64,000 bases of DNA from Steroidobacter denitrificans. GTDB lineage: Bacteria > Pseudomonadota > Gammaproteobacteria > Steroidobacterales > Steroidobacteraceae. Position numbers and translations under genes: made by a program. This document shows positions 15,244 to 25,240 of this stretch, one piece after another. The notes under the pieces are model-generated. The model was not told where the DNA came from. It made no database searches and saw only the letters and a list, made by a program, of their open reading frames with translations. Within the stretch, counting starts at the first letter, position 1. Every line of letters starts with the position of its first letter. Where the stretch lies: positions 558,001 to 622,000 of the forward strand of contig NZ_CP011971.1 in assembly GCF_001579945.1 (NCBI RefSeq), in the 5' to 3' direction.

Positions 15244-16049
15244 ACCACATTGCACCGGCCGTTCTTGCCGCCGCACAGGTGCTCGGGCTGGAAGCCGCCG
15301 CCATCACCAGCGTAACGGATATCAAGCACGGTCTGACCAATCGAAGCTGGCTGGTACGGGCGGACGGTGAAGCGCTGGTGGTGCGGCTCAGCGATGCGGC
15401 CGAGGATGCGCTCCAGATCGATCGTGCCAGCGAGGCTCGTATCCTGTCCGCGGTCGCCGCCGCCGGTATCGGACCCGGTGTGCTGCATTGTGACCCCGAC
15501 CGGCATATTCTGGTGACGCGCTATCTGGGGCCGACCTGGAGCTTCGAGGCCGCGGGCGATGAACGCAACATCGAGCGTCTCGCCGTGCTATTGCGGCGTC
15601 TGCATCGCCTTACACCGCCGGCATCGGTTCGGCGGGTCGATCTGACGGCGACGGTGGAAGGCTACTGGCGCACACTCGATGAACATGCCGCCGATGCACC
15701 GGCACTGCACTCTCTGCGCAGCCGAGCACGACAGGTTGCCGGTTGCCTGGATCGTGATGCGATTGCCTGTTTGTGCCACAACGACGTGCATCATCTGAAC
15801 ATCGTCGAGGTTCCAGGCGGCGACACTTTACGGTTGATCGACTGGGAGTATGCCGGCATCGGCGAGCCCATGTTCGACCTCGCTGCCGCGTGCGTCTATC
15901 ACCGTCATGATCGGGCTCGTCGGCAGCGGCTGCTGGCTGCCTATCTGGACGGTGTCGAACCAGCCGCATGGCACCGCCTGGAACTCGCCTGCTGGCTGTT
16001 CGAGTATGTTCGCGAGCTGTGGACGGCCGTGCGGGAACTCGCGTCGTAG
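15231..16049 (+). CDS. APH-fold kinase, probable thiamin kinase
   Basis: 272 residues from a GTG. Kinase-like fold motifs are the nucleotide-loop region with ITSVTDIKHGLTNRSWLV (about 27-44), the catalytic CLCHNDVHHLNIVEV (about 179-193, with the HNDxHxxN signature) and LIDWEYAGIGEPMFDLAA (about 202-219, supplying the metal-binding D). This is the choline/aminoglycoside phosphotransferase family that includes ThiK. As the last gene of a TPP-regulated operon after PnuT, its likely job is to phosphorylate incoming thiamin and so trap it. Substrate choice within the family is not provable by sequence alone. Confidence 0.78.
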   Translation: MGAINHIAPAVLAAAQVLGLEAAAITSVTDIKHGLTNRSWLVRADGEALVVRLSDAAEDALQIDRASEARILSAVAAAGIGPGVLHCDPDRHILVTRYLGPTWSFEAAGDERNIERLAVLLRRLHRLTPPASVRRVDLTATVEGYWRTLDEHAADAPALHSLRSRARQVAGCLDRDAIACLCHNDVHHLNIVEVPGGDTLRLIDWEYAGIGEPMFDLAAACVYHRHDRARRQRLLAAYLDGVEPAAWHRLELACWLFEYVRELWTAVRELAS

Positions 16050-16074
16050 ATTGCCGCCGGGATTGCCGCTGGCG

Positions 16075-16827
16075 CTATTTTTTCGTCTCGGTCTGCTTGG
16101 CCACCGCGTCCGCCGCGGCCTTGATGGCCTCGGGATCGCCCAGGAAACGGCGCGAGACGGGTTTCAGCGCGTCGTCGAGCTCGTAATGAATGGGCACTCC
16201 GGTGGGAATATTGAACTCGACGATGTCGGTGTCGGACATGCCATCGAGCATTTTCACCAGGGCGCGCAGGCTGTTGCCGTGCGCGACGACCAGCACGTTG
16301 CGTCCAGCCGCAAGTTCAGGCGCCAGGCGGCTGTTCCAATAGGGCAGTACCCGGTCCAGGGTGGTCTTCAGCGACTCCGCGGCAGGCAGTTCCTGGGGTG
16401 GCAGACTCGCATAGCGCCGCTCGAAGCGCGGATGGCGGGGATCATCGATCGGCAGCGGCGGCGGCGGCACGTCGTAGCTGCGGCGCCAGAGTTTCACTTG
16501 CTCGGCGCCATGCTTGTGGACGGTCTGCGCCTTGTCCAGACCCTGGAGCGCGCCGTAGTGACGCTCATTCAAGCGCCAGCTGCGCTCCACGGGCAGCCAC
16601 ATCAGGTCCATTTCATCCAGGATCACCCACAAGGTACGAATGGCGCGCTTGAGCACCGAGGTGAACGCCAGGTCGAACGCGAATCCTTCCGTCTTCAGCA
16701 GCCGGCCGGCCGCGCGTGCTTCCGCGAGTCCCTGATCGGTCAGGTCGACGTCGACCCAGCCGGTGAACAGATTCTCCAGGTTCCAGGTGCTTTGTCCGTG
16801 GCGGATCAGAACGAGTTTTCCAGGCAT
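16075..16827 (-). CDS. gpmA: 2,3-bisphosphoglycerate-dependent phosphoglycerate mutase
   Basis: 250 residues. It starts [13 protein letters not shown] (residues 4-16; H11 is the phosphohistidine), followed by [16 protein letters not shown], the [14 protein letters not shown] block (about 83-96) with the catalytic glutamate, and [15 protein letters not shown] (about 178-192) with the second histidine. It interconverts 3- and 2-phosphoglycerate in glycolysis and gluconeogenesis. Length and motifs match the dPGM family. It is transcribed leftwards after NAD-glutamate dehydrogenase with a 227-base gap, so it probably has its own promoter. Confidence 0.97.
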   Translation of the reverse strand: MPGKLVLIRHGQSTWNLENLFTGWVDVDLTDQGLAEARAAGRLLKTEGFAFDLAFTSVLKRAIRTLWVILDEMDLMWLPVERSWRLNERHYGALQGLDKAQTVHKHGAEQVKLWRRSYDVPPPPLPIDDPRHPRFERRYASLPPQELPAAESLKTTLDRVLPYWNSRLAPELAAGRNVLVVAHGNSLRALVKMLDGMSDTDIVEFNIPTGVPIHYELDDALKPVSRRFLGDPEAIKAAADAVAKQTETKK

Positions 16828-17054
16828 GGCGATATCAGTAAAAAATCAGGGGTGTCTCAAGAAATCAGGGGTGTCGTCACAGGGTGTCTTTATACCAGAG
16901 TTGAATAACAGGCTGGGATATCGTCGCTGCCGCGCCGGGGCAGCGACGAATGAACCTCGGCGCCGATAGAGCCGGCACGCCGGGTGGCATGCAAGGGGCG
17001 GCGTGCAAGGGGCGGCATGCAGGCGCCGGCCGCTTCCGTCCACCTCCGTCCGCC
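16828..17054. other. Spacer with two short tandem repeats
   Basis: AAATCAGGGGTGTC occurs at 16843-16856 and 16862-16875 (19-base period) just upstream of gpmA. A 14-base unit GC(A/G)TGCAAGGGGCG is repeated at 16987-17000 and 17001-17014, with a partial third copy to 17023. No gene was recognised. Confidence 0.6.
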
Positions 17055-20000
17055 TCAGCCTTCCGCCGTTCTGCGTACCGCTTGCAGTGCCACCGACAGC
17101 GTCGCGAAGTCCATGGCCGGCAAGGTGCGCATGTCGGCGAGCGTCCGGTGCAGATACTCGATGGTCTGCTGATGTCCCGCAAGCCATGCGGCGAGCGCCT
17201 GTCGCGGCGTACCCTTGCGCGAGTGCTTCAGGACCTGCATGCACAGGGTGCGCTGCAGGTTGTAGATATCGTTGCGCAAGGTCGAGCGGGCGATCGCCTG
17301 CCAATGACCGTCGACATCGAGCGTTTCGATCTGTTGTCGAATCCAGTCCAGCGACAACGCCGTACCGACACCGAAATAGGCGATGGCGGCCGATTCCACC
17401 GGCAGCCGCGCTTGCTGGGCGATCTCCACCAGATCCGGGCCCGAGCGCAGTGCGGCGAGAATCGCGATGCGTCTGCCAAGAATGTCTGGTGCCTTGGCCT
17501 CGCGATACCGGGCATAACGAGCCTCGAAGTCCGCCTGGTCGATGCCGGACAACACCCGCGGCAGGATCACGTCGAGCGCCGCCAGTCCATCGTGCAGCCG
17601 CGACACCTGCTGTTCGATGTCGAGACGGTGCGCATGCTGATGGATCAGCCAGTAGGTGCAGAATTGCAGCAGCTGCGTCGTTTCGAACATCATCTCGTAC
17701 TGCGTGGCGGCGTCTACCCTGGTATCCAGAGCCTCGATCTGTCCCCAGGTCTTACGCATGTCCAGCGCTTCGCGCGCGATGGCATAGGCACGCACCACGG
17801 TCGCGGCATCGGCCCCGGTATCTTCCTGGGCCCGGCGCGCAAAGGTTGCGCCCATGCGGTTCACCATGCTGTTGGTGGTTGCGGTGGCGATGATTTCGCG
17901 GCGCAGGCGATGCTTGCCGAGATGGGTTTGCAGACGACGCTGCATGAGGGCGGGAAAATAGCGGTCCAGTTCGTGCGCCAGATAGGGATCTTCCGGCACG
18001 TCGGAGTCGATCAGCAACGAATACAAGGCCATTTTCGCGTAGGAAAGCAGGATCGCCAGCTCCGGCCGCGTCAGTCCGCGGCCGGTTTTGCGGCGCTCGC
18101 CGATCTCTTCGGTCGAGGGCAGAAATTCCAGCGAACGATTCAGCAAGCCCGAGGTTTCCAGTGCGCGGATCGTATGCTCGTGCTCGAGCAGGTCCTTGGA
18201 CGCGCGTGATTCCAGCATCGACAGCGCCTGGCTTTGCAGATAGTTATCGCGCAGTACCAGGGCGGCGACTTCATCCGTCATGTCGGTCAGGAGCTTGTTG
18301 CGCCGTGACAGTGTCATGATCCGCGCCGGCAGGTTGTTGAGCAGGATCTTGATGTTGACTTCGTGGTCGGAACAATCGACGCCGGCCGAATTATCGACGA
18401 AATCCGTGTTGATCCTGCCGCCGGCCTGGGCGTATTCGATGCGGCCGCGCTGGGTGAAACCGAGGTTGCCGCCTTCGCCGACGATCCGGCAGCGCAGGTC
18501 TGCGCCATCGACACGTACGGCGTCATTGGCTCGATCGCCGACGTCTGCGTTGTTCTCACCGGCGGCCTTGACATAGGTGCCGATGCCGCCGTTCCACAAC
18601 AGGTCGGCCGGCATGCTGAGAATCGCCCGAATCAGTTCGGGTGGTGAAAACGTATCCTGCTGCACGCCCAGCATGGCTTGCGCCTCGGCCGACAGTTGAA
18701 TGGACTTGGCATTGCGTGAGAACACGCCGCCGCCTTTGGAGATCAGCTTGGGGTCGTAGTCTTCCCAACTGGAGCGCGGCAATCGGAACAGGCGCTTGCG
18801 CTCGGCGAAGCTGACTGCCGGATCGGGATCCGGGTCGATGAAGATATGCAGGTGATTGAACGCCGCCTGCAGGCGGGTATGCGGGGAGCGCAGCATGCCG
18901 TTGCCGAAGACATCGCCCGCCATGTCGCCGATGCCGATTGCCGTAAAGGGCTGGGACTGGACATCGATGCCGATTTCACGAAAGTGGCGTTTGACGCATT
19001 CCCAGCCGCCGCGTGCCGTGATGCCCATTCTTTTGTGGTCATAGCCGACCGAGCCGCCCGATGCGAAGGCGTCGCCGAGCCAGAAGCCGTATTCTGCGGA
19101 GATGCCGTTGGCGATATCCGAAAAGCTTGCCGTGCCCTTGTCGGCGGCGACGACCAGGTAGGGATCATCGCCGTCACGCCGCACGAGCTGCGCCGGGGGC
19201 ACGATGCGGCCATCCAGGATATTGTCGGTGACATCCAGCAGGGCGCGGATGAACATGCGATAGCATTCGATGCCCTCACGCTGTGATTCCTCGCGGCTGG
19301 CGCTCGCCGGGATACGCTTGGGAACGAAGCCGCCCTTCGCACCCACGGGAACGATCAGGGTGTTCTTGACGTTTTGCGCCTTCATCAGGCCCAGCACTTC
19401 GGTGCGGAAATCCTCGCGCCGATCGGACCAGCGGATGCCGCCGCGGGCTACCAGGCCCATGCGCAGGTGTACGCCTTCCACGCGCGGAGAATAGACGAAG
19501 ATCTCGAAGGCCGGATGCGGCTGTGGCAGTTCCGGAATGTTGCGCGAATCCAGCTTGAGCGCCAGCCAGGGTTTGTGGCGCCCCTGTGCGTCGAACTGGA
19601 AGTAGTTGGTGCGCAGGGTCGCCTGAATGGCGCCGGCGAAGCGGCGCAGGATGCGATCCTCGTCCAGGCTGCTGACGCCGTCCAATCGTTGGGCGAGTTC
19701 CCGCTGCAGCCTGGCGATGATGCGGCGGCGTTGCGGCATCGGCAGCGCAGGATCGAATTGCGCCGCGAAAATCTCCCATAACAGCCTGGCGATCGGGGCG
19801 TTGGCGCACAATACCTGCTCCATATAGGCTTGGCTGAAACTGGTGCCGGTCTGCAGGACGAAACGGCAATAGGCACGCAGTACGCTCGCCTGCCGCCAAT
19901 TCAGGTCCGTGATCACGACCAGACGGTTGAAGCCGTCGTTCTCCACCAGGCCGTTGCGCACCGCGGAAAAGGCCTCCGTCACTCGATGATCGGGTGCTTC

Positions 20001-22019
20001 GGCCTTAGCAAGGGTGCTCGTGACCGAGGTTTTTGTCGGCCTGGCCATGTCGAACGGCCGTCCGTCGCGCCGTTGCATTTCGACATCTTGGAGCCAGATC
20101 GGCTGGGCACCCGGCACGCTGATGAGGTAGGGACGTTCGCTGAGCACGAAAAAGCCCATGTTCTCCAGGATGGGCAGGGTTTGGGACAGCGGAATCTGTT
20201 CATTGGAGCAGAACAGGCGCAAATGGATGATGGATCGCGGCGCATCGGGGCGCGGATCCGCGGTCATACGCATCGGCACGAGTTCCGGATCGACGATCAC
20301 CTCGTTGACTTGCATGATGTCATCGACCGCCAGCGCAACGGGTACATCTTCTTCATAAGCCGCCGGGAAGGCGCTGCGAAAGCTTGTTGCGAGTTGCCGC
20401 CCGCGGATTTCACCATGTTTGTCGATGAGCGCGTCGTCCAGCTCATCGGTCCAGGTGCGTACAGTCCGCTCGATCAGTTTTTCCAAGGCATCCGCATCGA
20501 TCCTGGGAACCCCCTTGTCGGGCAGGCGAATGATCATGTGTACTCGCGCGAGTGCCGATTCCGACAGGCGCACCTGAGATTCGATACTGGTGGCGTGCAG
20601 GTGCTCCTTGATGAGAGTTTCCATGCGTTCGCGTACCTGGGTGTCGTATCGGTCGCGCGGCACCAGGATGAGGGCGGAGTAGAAGCGGTTGAAGGTATCG
20701 CGGCGCAGGAACACGCGCACCTGCTGACGCTCGTATAGATTGACGATGCCGCGCACCGTGCGCGTCAGACTGGCGATGCCGGCCTGGAACAGTTCGTCCC
20801 GGGGATAGGTTTCCAGGACGTAGGCGACGGCCTTGCCGTCGTGGCTGGCAGGATCGAGTGCGAAGTGGTTCAAGATGCGCTCGATCTTGTGGCGCAGCAG
20901 CGGGATATCCCGCGGACTGCTGCGATAGAGCGTCGAGGTGAACAGCCCCAGAAAGCGTCTTTCACCGGTGACGCGGCCGGCTGAATCGAAGGTTTTCAGA
21001 CCTACGTAGTCCAGGCGGCTCGCCCGGTGCACGGTCGACAGAGCGTTGGCCTTGGTGACTATGAGCAGTTCCGCTTCACGCGCACTTTTGCGCAACTCGC
21101 CGCGCAAGGGTGTGGCGGTGAGCTTGACGCCGGGCCGGGCTCGCAGGATGCCCAGTCCGGTCTGCGGCAGCGGTTCCAGCAGATCCTCGCTGCGTCCACG
21201 GCGCAGACGATATTCGCGGTAGCCCAGGAAGGTGAAATTGTCATCGGCCATCCATTCCAGCATCGCCTTGATCTCACCGAGTTCGCCGGACGGTACTGGA
21301 ACAGACTGCTGTTCGAGCTGACCGGCGATGTTCAGCGCCCGCTCGCGCATGGGCTTCCAGTCCGTGACCGCCAGGCGCACATCCTGGAGCGTGCGCTGGA
21401 TTTTTCGCTCGAGCTCGCGCAGTTGCTTAGCGTCTTCGATACGATCGATGCGAATGTGTTGCCAGGATTCGCGTATCGTGCGTCCGGCGACACGGCGGCT
21501 GGATGGTGAGCGCGCGCGCAGGCGAATCCCGCTTCGGCCGGCACCGGCTTGGGGGGTATCGGTTACGCCGCCGGATGCGCCGGTGGCCGTGTCCGCCAGT
21601 TCGACCAGGCGCCCATTGTGATCGCGGCACACCATCAGCACCGGATGCACCGTCAGATGGATCGCCAGTCCGGCCTGGGTGAGCACCATGCTCAGGGAAT
21701 CGACCAGGAACGGCATATCCTCCAGTGTCGTTTCAACGATGGTGTAATGTTCGGTGCCTGGTACCGCCGGATCGGTATTGTAGACCCGTACCAATGTCTG
21801 ACCTGGTCTGCGGATGCCGGCGAAACGTTCATGAGCGAGCGCCGCGGCGGCGAGTCGTTCGTCGGGATGTTCTGCGAGATCCTCTTCGGCTACGCCGCGA
21901 TAATACTGCCGGATGAATGCCTGCGAGTTCAGCGGATCGCTGCGTTTGCTCAGACGGCGGGCGGCAGCGGCAATCCTTTCGATGATCTTCTGGCGCGCAG
22001 CGGGAATGGTGGTGGACAT
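17055..22019 (-). CDS. NAD-specific glutamate dehydrogenase, large (180-kDa) type
   Basis: 1654 residues, the normal size for the large GDH of Pseudomonas, Xanthomonas and Streptomyces. Regulatory ACT-like N-terminal regions (about 1-650) precede the catalytic domain. The latter contains VEGVHLRMGLVARGGIRWSDRREDFRTE (key parts HLRMGLVARGGIRWSDR, about 845-865), PVGAKGGFVPKR (about 888-899) with the catalytic lysine, and nucleotide-binding GIGDMAGDVFGNGML (about 1035). The long helical C-terminus is intact. It catalyses oxidative deamination of glutamate to 2-oxoglutarate and mainly serves catabolism. It stands alone between the MarR gene and gpmA. Confidence 0.97.
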   Translation of the reverse strand: MSTTIPAARQKIIERIAAAARRLSKRSDPLNSQAFIRQYYRGVAEEDLAEHPDERLAAAALAHERFAGIRRPGQTLVRVYNTDPAVPGTEHYTIVETTLEDMPFLVDSLSMVLTQAGLAIHLTVHPVLMVCRDHNGRLVELADTATGASGGVTDTPQAGAGRSGIRLRARSPSSRRVAGRTIRESWQHIRIDRIEDAKQLRELERKIQRTLQDVRLAVTDWKPMRERALNIAGQLEQQSVPVPSGELGEIKAMLEWMADDNFTFLGYREYRLRRGRSEDLLEPLPQTGLGILRARPGVKLTATPLRGELRKSAREAELLIVTKANALSTVHRASRLDYVGLKTFDSAGRVTGERRFLGLFTSTLYRSSPRDIPLLRHKIERILNHFALDPASHDGKAVAYVLETYPRDELFQAGIASLTRTVRGIVNLYERQQVRVFLRRDTFNRFYSALILVPRDRYDTQVRERMETLIKEHLHATSIESQVRLSESALARVHMIIRLPDKGVPRIDADALEKLIERTVRTWTDELDDALIDKHGEIRGRQLATSFRSAFPAAYEEDVPVALAVDDIMQVNEVIVDPELVPMRMTADPRPDAPRSIIHLRLFCSNEQIPLSQTLPILENMGFFVLSERPYLISVPGAQPIWLQDVEMQRRDGRPFDMARPTKTSVTSTLAKAEAPDHRVTEAFSAVRNGLVENDGFNRLVVITDLNWRQASVLRAYCRFVLQTGTSFSQAYMEQVLCANAPIARLLWEIFAAQFDPALPMPQRRRIIARLQRELAQRLDGVSSLDEDRILRRFAGAIQATLRTNYFQFDAQGRHKPWLALKLDSRNIPELPQPHPAFEIFVYSPRVEGVHLRMGLVARGGIRWSDRREDFRTEVLGLMKAQNVKNTLIVPVGAKGGFVPKRIPASASREESQREGIECYRMFIRALLDVTDNILDGRIVPPAQLVRRDGDDPYLVVAADKGTASFSDIANGISAEYGFWLGDAFASGGSVGYDHKRMGITARGGWECVKRHFREIGIDVQSQPFTAIGIGDMAGDVFGNGMLRSPHTRLQAAFNHLHIFIDPDPDPAVSFAERKRLFRLPRSSWEDYDPKLISKGGGVFSRNAKSIQLSAEAQAMLGVQQDTFSPPELIRAILSMPADLLWNGGIGTYVKAAGENNADVGDRANDAVRVDGADLRCRIVGEGGNLGFTQRGRIEYAQAGGRINTDFVDNSAGVDCSDHEVNIKILLNNLPARIMTLSRRNKLLTDMTDEVAALVLRDNYLQSQALSMLESRASKDLLEHEHTIRALETSGLLNRSLEFLPSTEEIGERRKTGRGLTRPELAILLSYAKMALYSLLIDSDVPEDPYLAHELDRYFPALMQRRLQTHLGKHRLRREIIATATTNSMVNRMGATFARRAQEDTGADAATVVRAYAIAREALDMRKTWGQIEALDTRVDAATQYEMMFETTQLLQFCTYWLIHQHAHRLDIEQQVSRLHDGLAALDVILPRVLSGIDQADFEARYARYREAKAPDILGRRIAILAALRSGPDLVEIAQQARLPVESAAIAYFGVGTALSLDWIRQQIETLDVDGHWQAIARSTLRNDIYNLQRTLCMQVLKHSRKGTPRQALAAWLAGHQQTIEYLHRTLADMRTLPAMDFATLSVALQAVRRTAEG

Positions 22020-22188
22020 TTTAGCGAATCACCTATGGTACTGAAGTCGGTCGATCCAAATGATCTGGTTCAATATTCGAGTTCTAGGCTCATGGACGGC
22101 GATGACGCGAAGCATCGCCGTTCGTCCGGGCCGGCGGCTGTTTATCCTTTGTTATTGCAAAAGAGCCGGCATGCGAGCTGCGGACGGG

Positions 22189-22764
22189 CTAGGCGGAACG
22201 AACCATGCCGCCAGCCGGAGCGGATTCCAGCGATAGGCCGGCCGATGTTTTGGCACATTCCGTCAACACGTCGATGAGCCGTCCGAATGTGCGGCGATCG
22301 GCCGGGCTGAGAGAATCGAGCAGCGACTGTTCATAGTTCAGCGCCATGGGAGCGATTCGTTTGTATACGGCATGACCTATGGGCGAGAGCCGCAGCATGG
22401 AGCGACGCCGGTCTTCCTTGTCGTAGCTGCGCATCAGGCGCCGTGAGGCGAGCAGGGTGTTGACCCCTCTGCTGACCGCCACCTTGTCCATTGCGCTGCG
22501 CTCGGCCACCTCCCCCGCAGACAGATCGGGGTAGCATGCCAGTACGGCCATGATTCTCCATTGGGAGATCGACAGGCCGAACTCGCGTTCGCAGACATCG
22601 GCAATACGCCTGCTGATCAGGCTGGAGAGCACCGACAGACGATAAGGCAGGAAATGCTCCAGGCGCAACGGGTCCACGGGATTGCTCATGGACTGGCGGG
22701 TGGTGCTGCGGTTCTGTTCGCTCACGATCTGGCTCACGCTGGTTTGCGTATCGGCGCTGCACAT
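22189..22764 (-). CDS. MarR-family transcriptional regulator
   Basis: Up to 191 residues; an internal ATG at 22689 (MSNPVDPLRLEHFLPYR) gives a more typical 166-residue protein, though no strong Shine-Dalgarno is seen at either start. The winged helix is clear: LSISQWRIMAVLACYPDLSAGEVAERSAMDKVAVSRGVNTLL (key parts SISQWRIMAVL, SAGEVAERSAMDKVAVSR) then the wing DKEDRRRSMLRLSPIG. A perfect 14-bp palindrome upstream (22787-22800) probably is its own operator. The ligand and other targets are unknown. Confidence 0.88.
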   Translation of the reverse strand: MCSADTQTSVSQIVSEQNRSTTRQSMSNPVDPLRLEHFLPYRLSVLSSLISRRIADVCEREFGLSISQWRIMAVLACYPDLSAGEVAERSAMDKVAVSRGVNTLLASRRLMRSYDKEDRRRSMLRLSPIGHAVYKRIAPMALNYEQSLLDSLSPADRRTFGRLIDVLTECAKTSAGLSLESAPAGGMVRSA

Positions 22765-22786
22765 CTTGGTTCGTCAGGTATAAATA

Positions 22787-22800
22787 GTTTCATTTGAAAC
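22787..22800. promoter_or_regulatory. MarR-type operator palindrome
   Basis: GTTTCA-TT-TGAAAC is perfectly symmetric and lies 22 bases before the upstream MarR ATG, within A+T-rich promoter-like sequence. Size and symmetry fit a MarR dimer site. Confidence 0.6.
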
Positions 22801-23079
22801 AAATGGATCAATATCCGGCGTATCCTACCGCGGACCGGGTTGCGGCGCTGCAATATGCGGCAATATGAGTGAGCGGACGGAGTTTTACGAGAACTTGCGC
22901 AACTTTCGCGAGATTCGCTACTTACGACAGCGAGGGCAAGGCCATCGGCTGGCTCGCTCGTGCGAGACCCGCCATCGCATCGACCGGATACGGCGCGGTG
23001 TCATCTATCGCTCTGGCCACGACTTTTGGATGTAGTCATGTGCAGCATTTCTGCCGGCGGCGCCTGTGGCGCAGGCCGG
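22801..23079. other. Intergenic region with one short unsupported ORF
   Basis: A tandem GCAATATGCGGCAATATG sits near 22850. A 56-codon plus-strand frame from the ATG at 22865 to the TAG at 23033-23035 encodes a very basic peptide (MSERTEFYENLRNF...), without a Shine-Dalgarno or known domain. It is not called as a gene. Confidence 0.35.
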
Positions 23080-24198
23080 TTATGTGGTTCGGGCAATGCG
23101 GAACTCGCGTCGTGCAGCCAGGGCGAGCCCTGATGCCGTCGCGGCCCATACGGCCAGCGCGATCCAGACCATTACACGCGATATTGAATGCAGAGCAGGA
23201 AAATCAGCCGCCAGCGATAACTGGCGGCTCGCGGCAGCGTACATGCCTAGGGGAAAAACCAGGCTCCAGAACATCGGCGTATAGGTTAGAGGCACGCGGC
23301 GAAAGCCGTGCTTCCATACGCCGAGAATGATCAGCAGCGGAATCCACCAGGTACCCCAGGCCCACAAAACCAGCGTCGTGCCGTCGATGAACGGCCGCAT
23401 CGCTTGCAGAAACGGCATGCCGTTCTCGGCGAGAATGAGAGTCGATCCCGCATTGGTGCTGATGGCGGCGGCGCCCATGACCACCCACAGCAATGGGGTG
23501 ACATCGTCAGGTCCGACATCGTGGAAAAAGATGCGGTAGGCGAACAAGGTGATGAAAATACCGTAAAGCACCAGGCCAACGCCCCATAGCATGTGCAGCA
23601 GGACGAACATGCTCTGCGACAGACTGCCTAGATCCGGTGCGACGAGGGTACCGAGGATGACCAGGGACTCCGTTCCGACGATCGCGATGAGCCAGCCGCC
23701 GTGGACCACGTTTGCGCGGTGAGCGGTATTGAGAAAGGTCAGCACGGAGAAGCTGAAATAGATGAGTAGCAGCCATACCGATAAAGCGAACATCCACATT
23801 GCCAGCGCCAGCGTCGTGAAGCCGCGCTGGTAGATGCCGACACCGAGCACGTTGCCGGCGGCCACCAGCGTAAAGAAGGAGAACACCAGGCGCGGATCCG
23901 TCAGGTCTTGCCAGATACGCGGCCAGAAGCGGATGACCCGCAGCATCGTCAGGGCGAGCAGCCAGGGATAGGCGGCGATGTTCACAGCGAACAGAAGATC
24001 CGACGGTAACCGGTGCCCGGTGAACAGCAGCACGTTGGAGATGATCCCGGTGGCCATGACGAAGGCAAAACAGCCGGGATAAAGATCCGCGAGCATGCGG
24101 CGCAGCCAATTCGCCACGGCGGATGCGCAGGTGCGCTCCATGGTACGGGTTGCGGCGGCGGACGATGCCGGGTTCGAATGACATGAGTGAGTTTGCAT
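23080..24198 (-). CDS. TDT-family (TehA/SLAC1-like) membrane transporter
   Basis: 372 residues with about ten hydrophobic helices. The opening LYPGCFAFVMATGIISNVLLF (key part YPGCFAFVMATGIISN, about residues 40-55) is characteristic of the tellurite-resistance/dicarboxylate transporter family. Later helices contain HMLWGVGLVLYGIFITLFAYRI and the conserved VMGAAAISTNAGSTL region. Members are anion channels or C4-dicarboxylate carriers; which anion is moved cannot be deduced. The first 19 residues may be spurious, since MERTCASAVANWLRRML offers a second start. It is transcribed alone. Confidence 0.82.
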   Translation of the reverse strand: MQTHSCHSNPASSAAATRTMERTCASAVANWLRRMLADLYPGCFAFVMATGIISNVLLFTGHRLPSDLLFAVNIAAYPWLLALTMLRVIRFWPRIWQDLTDPRLVFSFFTLVAAGNVLGVGIYQRGFTTLALAMWMFALSVWLLLIYFSFSVLTFLNTAHRANVVHGGWLIAIVGTESLVILGTLVAPDLGSLSQSMFVLLHMLWGVGLVLYGIFITLFAYRIFFHDVGPDDVTPLLWVVMGAAAISTNAGSTLILAENGMPFLQAMRPFIDGTTLVLWAWGTWWIPLLIILGVWKHGFRRVPLTYTPMFWSLVFPLGMYAAASRQLSLAADFPALHSISRVMVWIALAVWAATASGLALAARREFRIARTT

Positions 24199-24541
24199 TC
24201 GCCAATCCTATGCTGCTCGAGGCGCCGTGAGCTGACGTAGCGCAAAAGCTGACGTGGCACAAGCAGCCGGCTGCGGAATTCGTGAGGATCGCTTGACGAA
24301 AGATCCGGCTGGGGCTCCCGCCGAGACTCCCGCCGAGACTTGTGCGGCCGATCACAGCGGTTGCGTGACTTGCAGCGCGGTATGGCGCGTGGGCACTCCC
24401 AATGGGGTAAAGAGGCAGGCGACTGTCGAATCCGAGTGTGAACCGGGACGCTTATCGGCATTCCCGAAGTCGGGTAGGATGCGCGCGCTGTCGGCCTGGA
24501 CGCGGCCGGCCTCTCAATCAATTGGTATGGAATAGGAAGAG
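24199..24541. other. Divergent intergenic region
   Basis: Lies between the TDT transporter (minus) and the barrel protein (plus). It contains the short tandem CTCCCGCCGAGACT, repeated near 24317-24344. Promoters for both genes should lie here; none is strong enough to place. No gene recognised. Confidence 0.4.
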
Positions 24542-25207
24542 ATGATGAATCAAAAGAAGACTTGCTGGATGTCGAAGATCGCGGCGCAGGCACTGGTGCT
24601 GGGCTGTGTCCCGGCGACCGCGGCCCTGGCGGCGGACCCCGGTTTTTATTTCGGTATCAGCGGCGGCCTGGCCACGTTCGACCTGCCATCCAGGGGCAGC
24701 CTCGATGCGGAGCTCGAAGAAGAAGGCTTCCTATTGGAATCCTCCTCCCTGGATGATGACGACAAGGCCTGGGGACTGCAGGTGGGCTATCGCTGGAACT
24801 CCTATGTGGCCGCGGAGGTCGGCTATGCGAACTTCGGCACCGCCGAGTATCGGGCCACGGATGGTATCGACGGCAATCTGTCGCTACGTGTGCGCAGTTC
24901 CGGTCCCACCCTGTCGGTGCTGGGCATGCTGCCTGTGGCCGAGCGCTTCGATCTGCATGCTCGCGCAGGAGTGTATTTCGCCGATACCCGGGTGCGTTAC
25001 CGGGAGGCAGGCTTTGACATCGGCGAAGACTATTCCGAGGGGAGTAAATCCAGCTCGGAGAATCCGTTCCTGGGCATCGGCGCCGCCTGGAACATCAACG
25101 ACAGCTATGCGCTGCGCGTCGAGTATCAGCGCTTTTTCGATGTAGGCAAGGACGATATCGGTAAATTCGATATCGATCTGCTGAGTTTCAGCGTCCTGTT
25201 CCGCTGA
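24542..25207 (+). CDS. Outer-membrane beta-barrel protein (OmpA/OmpX-like fold)
   Basis: 221 residues. A signal peptide ends at about residue 31 (ALVLGCVPATAALAAD). The mature part begins GFYFGISGGLATFDL and alternates polar and aromatic residues in strands, with VGYRWNSYVAAEVGYANFG (key part, about 82-100), LHARAGVYFADTRVRYRE and a C-terminal strand DIDLLSFSVLFR that ends with the aromatic-x pattern of outer-membrane insertion signals. The start follows GGAAGAG. About eight strands are expected. The specific function is unknown. Confidence 0.82.
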   Translation: MMNQKKTCWMSKIAAQALVLGCVPATAALAADPGFYFGISGGLATFDLPSRGSLDAELEEEGFLLESSSLDDDDKAWGLQVGYRWNSYVAAEVGYANFGTAEYRATDGIDGNLSLRVRSSGPTLSVLGMLPVAERFDLHARAGVYFADTRVRYREAGFDIGEDYSEGSKSSSENPFLGIGAAWNINDSYALRVEYQRFFDVGKDDIGKFDIDLLSFSVLFR

Positions 25208-25240
25208 GTTTCCCGCGCCCATCCCGGGTCGCGTGATTCC

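Noticed and set aside
22865-23035. 56-codon basic ORF
   Set aside because: No Shine-Dalgarno, no recognisable motif and arginine-rich composition expected by chance in GC-rich DNA.
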